52,010 nucleotides of DNA from positions 1 through 52,010 of the forward strand of contig JAAXOC010000101.1 of assembly GCA_014237145.1 (NCBI GenBank), written 5' to 3'. Origin of the DNA: ANME-2 cluster archaeon (lineage in GTDB: Archaea > Halobacteriota > Methanosarcinia > Methanosarcinales > Methanocomedenaceae). Shown piece by piece: positions 8,485-15,315 of the stretch. How positions within the stretch are numbered: position 1 is the stretch's first letter; each line of letters begins with the position of its first letter. The notes below the pieces were generated by a model that did not search any database, had not been told where the DNA came from, and worked only from the letters and a program-made list of their open reading frames with translations. The translations under genes and the position numbers were made by a program.

Positions 8485-8808
8485 TTATTCCTTATCCTTC
8501 AACTTGACAGCCGTACCATATGCCAGTATCTCGGCTGCCCCTGCCATTACCATTGAGGTCATGAACCTAACATTTATTACGGCGTCAGCACCCATCTTTT
8601 CGGCATCCTGTACCATGCGGTTAATGGCTTTCTCCCTGGCCTCCTCAAGCATCTTTGAGTATTCTGTCAGTTCACCGCCTACGATGGTGCGCAGACCTGC
8701 CAGTATGTCCTTGCCGATATGCTTGGCCTGGATAGTACTGCCACGGGCCATGCCGAGGGTCTGTGTGATCTCTTTTCCTGCTATGGTATCTGTGTTCACG
8801 ATTATCAT
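8485..8808 (-). CDS. YbjQ/UPF0145 family protein (heavy-metal-binding-domain type)
   Basis: A 107-residue protein of the YbjQ family. It shows the typical order: an N-terminal strand, GLARGSTIQAKHIGKDI-like region, EEAREKAINRMVQDAEKMGADAVINVRF, and a C-terminal AYGTAVKL strand. Members form pentameric rings; a role in metal binding or stress is suggested but not proven. The small membrane protein gene ends ten bases upstream on the same strand, so the two are probably one unit. Confidence 0.88.
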   Translation of the reverse strand: MIIVNTDTIAGKEITQTLGMARGSTIQAKHIGKDILAGLRTIVGGELTEYSKMLEEAREKAINRMVQDAEKMGADAVINVRFMTSMVMAGAAEILAYGTAVKLKDKE

Positions 8809-8817
8809 GTTCTTGCC

Positions 8818-9039
8818 TCAGTATTTCCTTTCAATCTCAGTATCCTTTGTCCCTATTCTTTCCTTTATCAAAGACAATAACGCTACTATTATACCTAATA
8901 TAATGGCTGCAAAGGATAATTTAAGTATCAGGTTGCTCTCTATGGTTAAAATATTATAGAAAACGTATCCTACCAGCAGGATGATACCTATGACGGCCAT
9001 GCCTATGCCCAGATTTCGCACTGCTGTGTTATTATCCAT
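8818..9039 (-). CDS. Small two-helix membrane protein
   Basis: Seventy-three residues with two predicted membrane helices (GIGMAVIGIILLVGYVFY and LSFAAIILGIIVALLSLI), a short polar link and a charged C-terminus (KERIGTKDTEIER). No family recognised. It lies immediately upstream of the YbjQ-like gene on the same strand and is divergent from the Hsp20/AAA chimera. The RBS (GGGGTGA) 8 bases before the ATG supports it as a real gene. Confidence 0.7.
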   Translation of the reverse strand: MDNNTAVRNLGIGMAVIGIILLVGYVFYNILTIESNLILKLSFAAIILGIIVALLSLIKERIGTKDTEIERKY

Positions 9040-9095
9040 TTCACATCACCCCGGATCTCTAAGAATATAGGCTGTTTCTTGTACATAAATAGATT

Positions 9096-9728
9096 ATGAA
9101 TAATTTGATTGTGCACGAACAGTTCGGAAATATCAGGCCATCTGCTTCCGGTATAATTAGCGGGGATGTGAGAGAACCATACTCGTGCAACATCATTGAC
9201 AGTGAAAAGAAAAACTTGTGTATAACTGCCGAGATGCCTGGCATTACACCCACCAGGGGCCAGAGTTTTGACAGTCATGTAACTGAAAGGGTAATCAGCC
9301 AGTTCCTTGCCGAACTGGACGGACTGGAAGAACTGCATGGTGTGGTTGCCATTGCCGCAACAAACAGGATTGATATGATAGACAGGGCACTGCTTCGGCC
9401 TGGCAGGTTTGACAAGATGGTGGAAGTTCCGCTGCCTGATGAGGCCGCGTGGCGGGAGATACTCAGGATATATATGAATAATAAGCCGTTTACCGACGAT
9501 GTTGATGTTCAAAAACTGGTTAAGGAGACTGCAAACTATTCTGGTGCCGATATTGCGGGAATTGTACGGGAAAGCATAATGCTGGCCATCAGGGAATACG
9601 TGCAGTCAGGCAAGTTGGTAGATGATGATGAAGAGATGCAAAAGTACAGGGTTACAGGTAATCATATCAAAAAAGCCAGGGAGAAAGTGAAACCAGAGAA
9701 AGAACGTGATATTGGAATATACACGTAA
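9096..9728 (+). CDS. Chimeric ORF: Hsp20-like start joined to the second half of a Cdc48/VAT-type AAA domain
   Basis: The 210-residue frame is intact but composite. Residues ~25-50 ([20 protein letters not shown], then EMPGI) resemble the start of an alpha-crystallin domain. From ~51, [20 protein letters not shown] runs into the AAA second-region-of-homology: [10 protein letters not shown] (sensor 1), LLRPGRFD (arginine fingers), SGADIAGIV and a Cdc48-D2-like C-terminus. Walker A and Walker B are both missing, so it cannot hydrolyse ATP alone. The join lies near 9240, where AAA proteins normally have DEIDSIAPTRG. I infer a deletion fusing an hsp20 gene to a downstream cdc48 gene. It may be a pseudogene or a dominant partner subunit. 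Confidence 0.7.
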   Translation: MNNLIVHEQFGNIRPSASGIISGDVREPYSCNIIDSEKKNLCITAEMPGITPTRGQSFDSHVTERVISQFLAELDGLEELHGVVAIAATNRIDMIDRALLRPGRFDKMVEVPLPDEAAWREILRIYMNNKPFTDDVDVQKLVKETANYSGADIAGIVRESIMLAIREYVQSGKLVDDDEEMQKYRVTGNHIKKAREKVKPEKERDIGIYT

Positions 9729-9774
9729 CTTCCCTTCCCCCGGTCATCCGGAGGGACCCAGTGGTATTATTTAC

Positions 9775-9790
9775 GATATATATTTAAGCC
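9775..9790 (+). promoter_or_regulatory. TATA box upstream of aIF5A
   Basis: GATATATATTTAAG is a good archaeal TATA element about 70 bases before the aIF5A start, predicting transcription from about 9805 and a short leader. GGAGG at 9834-9838 precedes the ATG at 9848 with suitable spacing. Confidence 0.55.
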
Positions 9791-9847
9791 CCAACGATAT
9801 TAAGTTCGTGATATTAGCTATGTCTATTTACCGGAGGAACTTATCCC

Positions 9848-10234
9848 ATGAAAGAGCAGACCGAAGTCCGTACATTAAAAGAAGGAAGATATGTTATAAT
9901 CGATGATGAACCCTGCGTGATCAAATCACTCTCACATTCAAAACCAGGAAAACACGGAAGTGCCAAAGCCAGGGTAGACGCTGTTGGTATATTTGACAAC
10001 CAGAAACGTTCCATTATATCGCCTGTTACACAGAAGATCTACGTTCCCCTTGTGGAAAGGAAGAACGGGCAGGTTATCTCTATCTCTGGTGATGTGGTAC
10101 AGTTAATGGACATGGGCGATTATTCCACTATCGAGCTTGCCCTACCGGATGAGTATAAGGATAAGATCGAGGTTGGAAAGGATCTCCAGTATCTGGTTGC
10201 CATGGGGAAGATGAAAATCGATATGCGACTCTGA
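9848..10234 (+). CDS. eif5a: Translation initiation factor 5A (aIF5A)
   Basis: A 128-residue factor that binds the ribosomal E/P sites and relieves stalling, especially at proline runs. The N-terminal SH3-like domain contains the hypusination loop SKPGKHGSAK, whose Lys is modified by deoxyhypusine synthase. The C-terminal OB fold ends at KMKIDMRL. The length matches archaeal aIF5A. An agmatinase-family gene follows on the same strand; because hypusine derives from spermidine, this pairing with a polyamine enzyme makes functional sense and is common in archaea. Confidence 0.96.
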   Translation: MKEQTEVRTLKEGRYVIIDDEPCVIKSLSHSKPGKHGSAKARVDAVGIFDNQKRSIISPVTQKIYVPLVERKNGQVISISGDVVQLMDMGDYSTIELALPDEYKDKIEVGKDLQYLVAMGKMKIDMRL

Positions 10235-10239
10235 GCCTG

Positions 10240-10261
10240 TATTTTTTTTTAATTTTTTTTA
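10240..10261 (+). terminator. T-rich terminator after aIF5A
   Basis: A run of nine T, two A and eight T follows the aIF5A stop, typical of archaeal oligo-T termination. It lies just upstream of the agmatinase ATG (10273), so some read-through would be needed for co-transcription. Confidence 0.45.
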
Positions 10262-10272
10262 GGAATGTTCGC

Positions 10273-11268
10273 ATGGGTGGGGAACTTTTTTTTGCAGATG
10301 CCGATTCTAATTATTCTGATGCTAAATTCGTGATCTTCGGTGCACCTTTCGACGGTACATCCTCTTTCAGGAAGGGCAGCCGGTTTGCCCCTGATGCCAT
10401 ACGCGAAGCTTCGTATAACTTTGAGACCTACAACCCTTACTTCGATATCGACCTTGCTGACATACCCTTCCATGATGCGGGGGATGTGGACATACCCTTC
10501 CATAATGCAGGAGATGTGGACATACCCTTCCATGATGCTGGAGATGTGGACATACCCTTCCATGATGCTGGAGATGTGGACATACCCTTTCATGATGCAA
10601 GAGATGTGGACATACCTGATAATTGCACAGTAGAACAGGCCCAGGCTGCGGTTGGTGACATGGTAACCGGCATCCTTAGTGATGGTAAGATTCCCGTAAT
10701 GCTGGGTGGTGAACATTCACTTACGGTGCCGTGTGTCAGGGGATCAAAGAGCTATTTCAATGACCTGGGTGTGGTGGTGCTGGATGCCCATTTTGACCTG
10801 CGGCAGGAATATGAGGGGCAGGTCAACAGTCATGCCTGTGTGAGCCGCCGTATCATCGAAGACATTACAGGCAATTATGTATCCATAGGCATACGAAGCG
10901 GCACCAGGGATGAATACTCACTTGCCAGGTCCCGTGGTATTACCTACTATCCGGCAGATCTTGTAGAGGATAAAGGCATCCCACATGTTCTTGCAGAACT
11001 TTCCAGGCACCTTGACCTTGGTACAAGTCACCTGTACCTGTCACTAGATATGGATGTCCTGGATCCGGCATATGCTCCTGCACTGGGTACACCCGAACCC
11101 TTCGGACTAACTGACAGGCAGGTGCTTTCACTTATCAGGCGGCTGGCCCCCCGGTCTGTTGGTTTCGATCTGGTGGAGATCGCTCCCGGGTTCGATAGCG
11201 GAAATACCGCACTTCTGGGCGCAAAATTCGTATGTGAGTTCATAGCATCTGCCTGGGCTTCACGATAA
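10273..11268 (+). CDS. speB: Agmatinase/ureohydrolase family enzyme with an internal tandem expansion
   Basis: Hydrolyses agmatine (or a related guanidino compound) to putrescine and urea in polyamine synthesis. The metal ligands are intact: GGEHSLTVP, LDAHFDLR and SLDMDVLDP. So are the fold's GTSSFRKGSRFAP start and VEIAPGFDSGNTA end. At 331 residues it is about 40 longer than usual. The excess is a tandem array at residues 63-112 of five copies of DIPFHDAGDV, encoded by 30-bp units, where relatives have one. The array lies before the catalytic core, probably in a surface loop, so activity may persist. Annotation as agmatinase rather than another ureohydrolase rests on family and context. 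Confidence 0.9.
   Translation: MGGELFFADADSNYSDAKFVIFGAPFDGTSSFRKGSRFAPDAIREASYNFETYNPYFDIDLADIPFHDAGDVDIPFHNAGDVDIPFHDAGDVDIPFHDAGDVDIPFHDARDVDIPDNCTVEQAQAAVGDMVTGILSDGKIPVMLGGEHSLTVPCVRGSKSYFNDLGVVVLDAHFDLRQEYEGQVNSHACVSRRIIEDITGNYVSIGIRSGTRDEYSLARSRGITYYPADLVEDKGIPHVLAELSRHLDLGTSHLYLSLDMDVLDPAYAPALGTPEPFGLTDRQVLSLIRRLAPRSVGFDLVEIAPGFDSGNTALLGAKFVCEFIASAWASR
10459..10608 (+). repeat. Five 30-bp tandem repeats inside speB
   Basis: Units start at 10459, 10489, 10519, 10549 and 10579, and a partial sixth begins at 10609. Each encodes D-I-P-F-H-(D/N)-A-(G/R)-D-V. Differences are few: GCGGGG, GCAGGA and GCTGGA in the Ala-Gly region, AAT for GAT in unit 2, and AGA for GGA in unit 5. The near identity points to recent slippage or unequal crossing-over. 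Confidence 0.95.
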
Positions 11269-11620
11269 CATCAATTGTTCCAAGCTTTAAATGTGTGGAT
11301 TGTATCTTTAGTATTATATGTACTGGCCTTGCACAAGATCTGTGACGAAATAGAACCGGTCAATGTGATCGAACACAATACCAATCCTGACCCCCCCTCA
11401 AATCGTTGTTGCTTTTGTTGTTGACCAGAAAGGCGTACTTGTTACATATAGCGTATGGCCGGGCAACCAAACTGATGCTACAAGTCTTGAACCTGTTGAC
11501 ACATGCCTCAGAGATAAATTTTGGTTAGAAGCTCCCTGAGTTCTGGATTCCTACAAAATAAGAGATCAGATAAAAAAACGGCTATACCAACGCATTATAA
11601 ATATTGTCAAAATTGAATTA
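11269..11620. other. Gap after speB holding a transposase remnant
   Basis: Apart from the decayed transposase fragment at 11396-11539 this stretch has no gene I can support. Positions ~11310-11395 read LALHKICDEIEPVNVIEHNT in another frame and end at a run of seven C. They may be the preceding part of the same transposase, knocked out of frame. Confidence 0.4.
11396..11539 (+). pseudogene. IS1634/IS4-type transposase fragment
   Basis: Forty-seven codons without a start read PQIVVAFVVDQKGVLVTYSV and then WPGNQTDATSLEPV before a stop. The order 'IV-fVVd-GvPv-y-vwPGNtsD-tsl' is the conserved core of IS1634/IS4-family DDE transposases. Both ends are missing and no terminal inverted repeats were seen. 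I regard it as an insertion-sequence relic. Confidence 0.6.
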
Positions 11621-12049
11621 TCACCCTTTTTTTCCGCGACGGCCAATGCCACCACTACGACTGCCACCACTACGACTGCCACCACTACGACCACTGCCAC
11701 TACTGCGACCACGACCACGACCACGACCGCCACCGCGCCCCATACTATCTCGACGAGTTCCGTTAGTGGCGCTGTTATTCGTATACCGTTTGATGGCGTC
11801 TCTAACAGATCCTATGGCAGTTGTAATCCCGGATGCAATTGCGGCGGGCATGGACACATTCTCCTGCACTATTTCATCCGGCACTTCGATAATTGCCTCT
11901 TTCTTGCATATGTTGACACAGGCTCCGCAGCCAGTGCAGAGGTCGTTATCGATATGTGCCGCATCTGATAGTGTTATCGCACTTACCGGACATGCATTGA
12001 TGCATAATCCACATCCTGTACATAGCGATTCATCGATTTTGCACTTCAT
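11621..12049 (-). CDS. 2[4Fe-4S] ferredoxin with Gly/Arg/Ser-rich tail
   Basis: The first ~60 residues are a classic bacterial-type dicluster ferredoxin: CTGCGLCINACP and CTGCGACVNICK. They should carry two [4Fe-4S] clusters and transfer electrons at low potential. The tail is unusual. From about residue 105 to the C-terminus (142) it is nearly all Gly, Arg and Ser (GGGRGRGRGRSSGSGRSGGS-like), suggesting RNA, polyphosphate or protein contacts. Its ATG overlaps the stop of the NifX-like gene (ATGA), so the two are translationally coupled. That neighbour is also Gly/Arg/Met-rich. Confidence 0.88.
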   Translation of the reverse strand: MKCKIDESLCTGCGLCINACPVSAITLSDAAHIDNDLCTGCGACVNICKKEAIIEVPDEIVQENVSMPAAIASGITTAIGSVRDAIKRYTNNSATNGTRRDSMGRGGGRGRGRGRSSGSGRSGGSRSGGSRSGGIGRRGKKG

Positions 12050-12642
12050 TTTTTCAGTTCTTCCAGCTTTGCTTTGATCTCTATCATCTTACTTTCCAAA
12101 GCTTGTATCTCTTCATCTAACGTCTGTGCAGGCTGGGACGGTACTGGAGGAGTAGGTGTTACCGGAGCTGCCAAGCCCATTCCTTGTCCCATTCCTCGTC
12201 CCATACCTCCACCCATTCCGCGACCGCCGCCACGGCCACCGCCGCGTCCCATACCTCTTCCCATGCCTGCACCAGGCATACCGGTAGCAGGCATACCGGG
12301 GGCAGGCGCACCGGGGGCTGCCTGCAGTTGGCCGCTCTTGTACTGCTCGATCGCATCGCTGACAGTGCCGCTTGCACCAGTCACGATCGAGATATTAGTA
12401 GCACCGAGCGTCTGGATCGCATTCGGTCCCACCTGTCCGGTGATAACAACGCCGGCGCCTTTGTCTGCAACGGTCTGTGCCGCCTGTATTCCAGCACCGC
12501 TCGAAGCACCTATACTTGGATTCGGCATTGCTTCATACTCCATAGTTTCCGAGTTCACGAAAACGAAGTACTGGCATCTTCCAAATCTTGGATCTACGGA
12601 CGCATCCATGTTTGGTCCGGTTGAGGTTACGCATATCTTCAT
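12046..12642 (-). CDS. NifX/NifB-family iron-molybdenum cluster-binding-like protein with Gly-rich linker
   Basis: Residues 1-110 form the dinitrogenase iron-molybdenum cofactor biosynthesis domain (MKICVTSTGP, VDPRFGRCQYFV, GAGVVITGQVGPNAIQTL). It is followed by a Pro/Gly/Met/Arg low-complexity linker (PGMPATGMPGAGMGRGMGRG type) and a C-terminal coiled coil (LDEEIQALESKMIEIKAKLEE). Such stand-alone proteins bind Fe-S or Fe-Mo clusters; a nitrogenase role is not implied. I use the ATG at 12642, preceded by AAGGAGA; a TTG three codons earlier is less likely. The operon order is DUF134 regulator, this gene, ferredoxin. Confidence 0.88.
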   Translation of the reverse strand: MKICVTSTGPNMDASVDPRFGRCQYFVFVNSETMEYEAMPNPSIGASSGAGIQAAQTVADKGAGVVITGQVGPNAIQTLGATNISIVTGASGTVSDAIEQYKSGQLQAAPGAPAPGMPATGMPGAGMGRGMGRGGGRGGGRGMGGGMGRGMGQGMGLAAPVTPTPPVPSQPAQTLDEEIQALESKMIEIKAKLEELKK

Positions 12643-12692
12643 ATTTATCAATCTCCTTTTACAAAATGATCTACATTGTCAATTTCACAATC

Positions 12693-13154
12693 TTACCGCA
12701 TACCATGTCTGCCACGTCCGGCTCTGGCATAGCCACGATCGTCCTCAGCCCTGTGTATATTCACGCTTTTACACTCCGGGCAGTTCTGGGGTCTTCCTGT
12801 GCCATGTACCACTTCCCATACATGCTTGCAGTCATAGCACTGGAACTTACGTAGTTGAGTTATTGCCATCTCGTACATCCCTCCATGAATTCGTATCGCT
12901 TTGCCACAGACCAGGGCGCACCCGATCTTTCTTCTTGCTTCGGTCAGTATCCTGTGGAATGTTGGCTGCGAGACTTTCATATGATCTGCCGCCTCACGTT
13001 GATCCATTCCAAGATAATCCTTCAGCCGTATGCTCTCCATCTCTTCCATCTTCAGGACCACTTCACCTATGTCCTGCAGACAGGTTGTACACGGTTTGAA
13101 ATAATTGTAATCAAATGACGACCGTATATACCGGTGGCGTCTTGGTCTTGGCAT
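12693..13154 (-). CDS. DUF134 family helix-turn-helix protein
   Basis: About 153 residues starting MPRPRRHRYI, the family's standard start; the frame stays open 32 codons upstream with unrelated sequence. A sigma-70 region-4-like HTH (LGMDQREAADHMKVSQPTFHRI) is preceded by an acidic helix (EEMESIRLKDY). The C-terminus holds a Cys-rich ribbon (CYDCKHVW ... CPECKSV), so DNA binding may respond to metal or cluster state. It heads the NifX-ferredoxin operon and is divergent from rpl18a, and a perfect palindrome sits just before its ATG. Autoregulation is an inference. Confidence 0.88.
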   Translation of the reverse strand: MPRPRRHRYIRSSFDYNYFKPCTTCLQDIGEVVLKMEEMESIRLKDYLGMDQREAADHMKVSQPTFHRILTEARRKIGCALVCGKAIRIHGGMYEMAITQLRKFQCYDCKHVWEVVHGTGRPQNCPECKSVNIHRAEDDRGYARAGRGRHGMR

Positions 13155-13156
13155 TA

Positions 13157-13172
13157 ATGAATATATATTCAT
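13157..13172. promoter_or_regulatory. Palindrome in the DUF134/rpl18a divergent region
   Basis: ATGAATATATATTCAT is a perfect 16-bp palindrome ending two bases before the DUF134 start. A second small inverted pair (TGCAAG ... CTTGCA) lies near 13199-13229. Either could be an operator or contain the TATA box for the divergent promoters. Confidence 0.4.
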
Positions 13173-13276
13173 AATAAACTTAAAGCTTATGGTGGTAGTG
13201 CAAGGTTTGAATAAACTATTTAACTTGCAAATGGAATTAGGGTACATCATATTATAGGATTAATGTAGACACAATC

Positions 13277-13480
13277 ATGAGCATGATCAAGGAGTTCGAA
13301 GAGATGGAAAATTATATTATTTCAGGTAGATTCAAAGCAGGTATTTCATGGGAGAAATTTACCAAGAAAGTAACCAGCCAAAATGAGAAAAACGCAGAAG
13401 ACAAAGTCTATTCTCTTATTGGTAGTGAACACGGCCTGAAACGCATTTTAATACAACTGGAATCCACAACAAAGGAGTGA
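13277..13480 (+). CDS. rpl18a: 50S ribosomal protein L18a (LX)
   Basis: A 67-residue archaeal L18a/LX (L20e) protein, here starting [10 protein letters not shown]... and carrying [20 protein letters not shown] and the conserved [13 protein letters not shown]. It starts the rpl18a-pfdA-ftsY operon, a widely conserved archaeal order linking the ribosome, a chaperone and protein targeting. A second in-frame ATG three codons in is also possible. Confidence 0.9.
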   Translation: MSMIKEFEEMENYIISGRFKAGISWEKFTKKVTSQNEKNAEDKVYSLIGSEHGLKRILIQLESTTKE

Positions 13481-13486
13481 ATAAGC

Positions 13487-13966
13487 TTGTCTTCTAATCA
13501 AGAACTATCAAAAGAGGACATCCAGAAAATGTCAAATCAGTTCCAGCAATTGCAATACCAGTCAGATGCACTATCACAACAATTGAACATGGTCAGTGCT
13601 TCTTTAGCCGAATCCGAGAAGGCCATCAATACCATAACTGAGATTGAAGGAACAGAAGACGGACACGAAATCCTGATTCCTATCGGTTCGGGTACTAATA
13701 TCATGGCAAAACTGTTAAAACCAGATACTGTGATCATGGAAATTGGTGCAGGTATCAGTATGGAAAAGGATTTGGACAATGCTAAAAAAAGCCTGGAAAT
13801 CCAGAAAGAAGAGCTTACCAAGTTCCATCAAACCACCCAGAACAACCTGGAGCAGATCGTAACAAAGATGCATGAGATCGAGTCCGTTGTGACAACTGCA
13901 ATAAAAGGACAGCAGGCAGGTCAAATAGCACAGCAGACAAATCAAGGTCCAATACAGGGTTTGTAG
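13487..13966 (+). CDS. pfdA: Prefoldin alpha subunit
   Basis: A 159-residue subunit of the hexameric prefoldin chaperone that hands unfolded proteins to the thermosome. Two long coiled-coil helices (residues 10-50 and 100-145) flank a beta-hairpin region (EILIPIGSGTNIMAKL ... VIMEIGAGISMEKD). The start is TTG at 13487, with AAGGAG about ten bases upstream; no ATG suits. It lies six bases after rpl18a, and its TAG abuts the ftsY ATG directly. Confidence 0.94.
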   Translation: MSSNQELSKEDIQKMSNQFQQLQYQSDALSQQLNMVSASLAESEKAINTITEIEGTEDGHEILIPIGSGTNIMAKLLKPDTVIMEIGAGISMEKDLDNAKKSLEIQKEELTKFHQTTQNNLEQIVTKMHEIESVVTTAIKGQQAGQIAQQTNQGPIQGL

Positions 13967-15004
13967 ATGTTCAATAGTTTAAAAAAGAAACTCAGCAGCT
14001 TCAAAAATTCATTTGGTGACATACTGGATCAACAGGCTGAAGAAGCATCTGAAGACATCCAGCAGGAAGGGTCAGGTGGTGTCACTAAAGAAGAAAAAAA
14101 AGAGACACCATCAGTAGCAGTTGGAATCAAACAGAAGGCTAAAGCACTGCTGCTTAGTCGTGAGTTCATAATAAGTGAAAAATCGCTGGAAGAACCTTTA
14201 TGGGACCTGGAAGTGGCACTTCTTGAAAGTGATGTTGCCCTGGAAGTTGCGGAAGAGATAGTGGGATATGTGAAGTCGGAACTGGCTGGAACCAACTATA
14301 AGATCGGTGGGAACAAAAAGGATATTGTAGAACAGGCTCTCAGAAAAGCGCTTATCAGTGTATTGAACGTAGATACCCTGGATTTTGATGACTTTATTGA
14401 ACAGGCAAATAAACCTGTCAATATTGCATTTGTCGGCGTGAACGGCACCGGTAAGACCACCACTATCTCCAAGATAGCCAAGCGGCTTAAAGACAGGGGA
14501 TATTCGGTGGTACTGGCGGCCGGCGATACATTCAGGGCTGGTGCCATTGACCAGCTGCAGCGTCATGCAGATAACCTGGGATTGAAGATGATCAAACACC
14601 AGGAAGGCGGCGACCCGGCTGCTGTGATATATGATTCGGTGGAGTATGCCAAAGCCCGGAAAATAGATGTGGTGCTGGCAGATACGGCTGGCAGGATGCA
14701 TACAAATATCAACCTGATGGACCAGTTAAAGAAGATATGCAGGGTATCCCCCCCTGACCTTGTGATATTCGTGGACGAGGCAATTGCTGGCAACGATGCA
14801 GTGGAACGTGCCCATCTATTCAACCAGACAGTACCGATAAGCGGAAGCATATTGACCAAGTCTGATGCAGATTCCAAAGGCGGCGCAGCTATTTCCATAG
14901 CACATACCACAGGTAAACCCATACTGTTCTTCGGAGTGGGCCAGGAATACGACGATATTGTTAAGTTCGATCCCCAGTGGCTGGTGGACAGGCTGTTCGA
15001 GTGA
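13967..15004 (+). CDS. ftsY: Signal recognition particle receptor FtsY
   Basis: SRP receptor GTPase that docks ribosome-SRP complexes at the membrane. Residues 1-55 are acidic and charged, followed by the N domain (KALLLSREFIISEKSLEEP) and the SRP GTPase domain with GVNGTGKTTTISKIA (P-loop), AAGDTFRAGAIDQL (G2), ADTAGRMHTN (G3) and TKSDADSKGG (G4). At 345 residues the length is normal. The ATG follows the pfdA stop with no gap. A T-rich run (15040-15048) may terminate the operon. Confidence 0.97.
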   Translation: MFNSLKKKLSSFKNSFGDILDQQAEEASEDIQQEGSGGVTKEEKKETPSVAVGIKQKAKALLLSREFIISEKSLEEPLWDLEVALLESDVALEVAEEIVGYVKSELAGTNYKIGGNKKDIVEQALRKALISVLNVDTLDFDDFIEQANKPVNIAFVGVNGTGKTTTISKIAKRLKDRGYSVVLAAGDTFRAGAIDQLQRHADNLGLKMIKHQEGGDPAAVIYDSVEYAKARKIDVVLADTAGRMHTNINLMDQLKKICRVSPPDLVIFVDEAIAGNDAVERAHLFNQTVPISGSILTKSDADSKGGAAISIAHTTGKPILFFGVGQEYDDIVKFDPQWLVDRLFE

Positions 15005-15315
15005 GGTCTGCTGGTTATATTACGGGTTGTTTGGCCTAATTTTTTTTTCATTAGTAATCGGTTAAGGAGTTTGACTGGCTCGATTGGTATTGTTTTCCAA
15101 ATAACCAATGATTTTTTATGATTAATCAATTTAGTTTGAATAGAACATAGATGACACGGATTAGACGGATTTTCACGGATTTATTTTCGTATCCTCGCAC
15201 ATCCGTGTCATCTGTGCAATCCACGTTCTATCACAATATTACTCTTAACTGATGACACATTAATTTTTTTTAGCCCTAATGGTTGTTCAGCTTGCCGGTA
15301 TTTTTATCCAGAAGT
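15005..15315. other. Intergenic region with a long imperfect hairpin
   Basis: It holds the oligo-T run after ftsY and a dispersed inverted repeat (15139-15232), followed by a second T-run near 15267. No gene is visible between the convergent ftsY and larE. Confidence 0.5.
15139..15232. repeat. Long inverted repeat (ATGACACGGAT family)
   Basis: The left arm AGAACATAGATGACACGGAT pairs imperfectly with the right arm ATCCGTGTCATCTGTGCAAT followed by CCACGTTCTAT, around a ~35-base centre. It is non-coding and hairpin-forming. It resembles short dispersed repeats seen in many bacterial and archaeal genomes. Confidence 0.7.

Noticed and set aside
9003-9512. Long minus-strand frame opposite the Hsp20/AAA chimera
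   Set aside because: It overlaps the well-supported AAA frame on the other strand, has no family similarity and is a shadow.
10459-10608. CRISPR-like array
   Set aside because: The 30-bp units are directly adjacent with no unique spacers and are in frame within speB.
10249-10716. Minus-strand frame with apparent HISSIMEGYV peptide repeats
   Set aside because: It is the antisense reading of the agmatinase tandem array; the enzyme frame explains the repeat.
12074-13099. 341-codon plus-strand frame opposite the NifX/DUF134 genes
   Set aside because: Pro/Ile-rich product of the complementary strand of Gly/Arg/Met repeats, not a gene.
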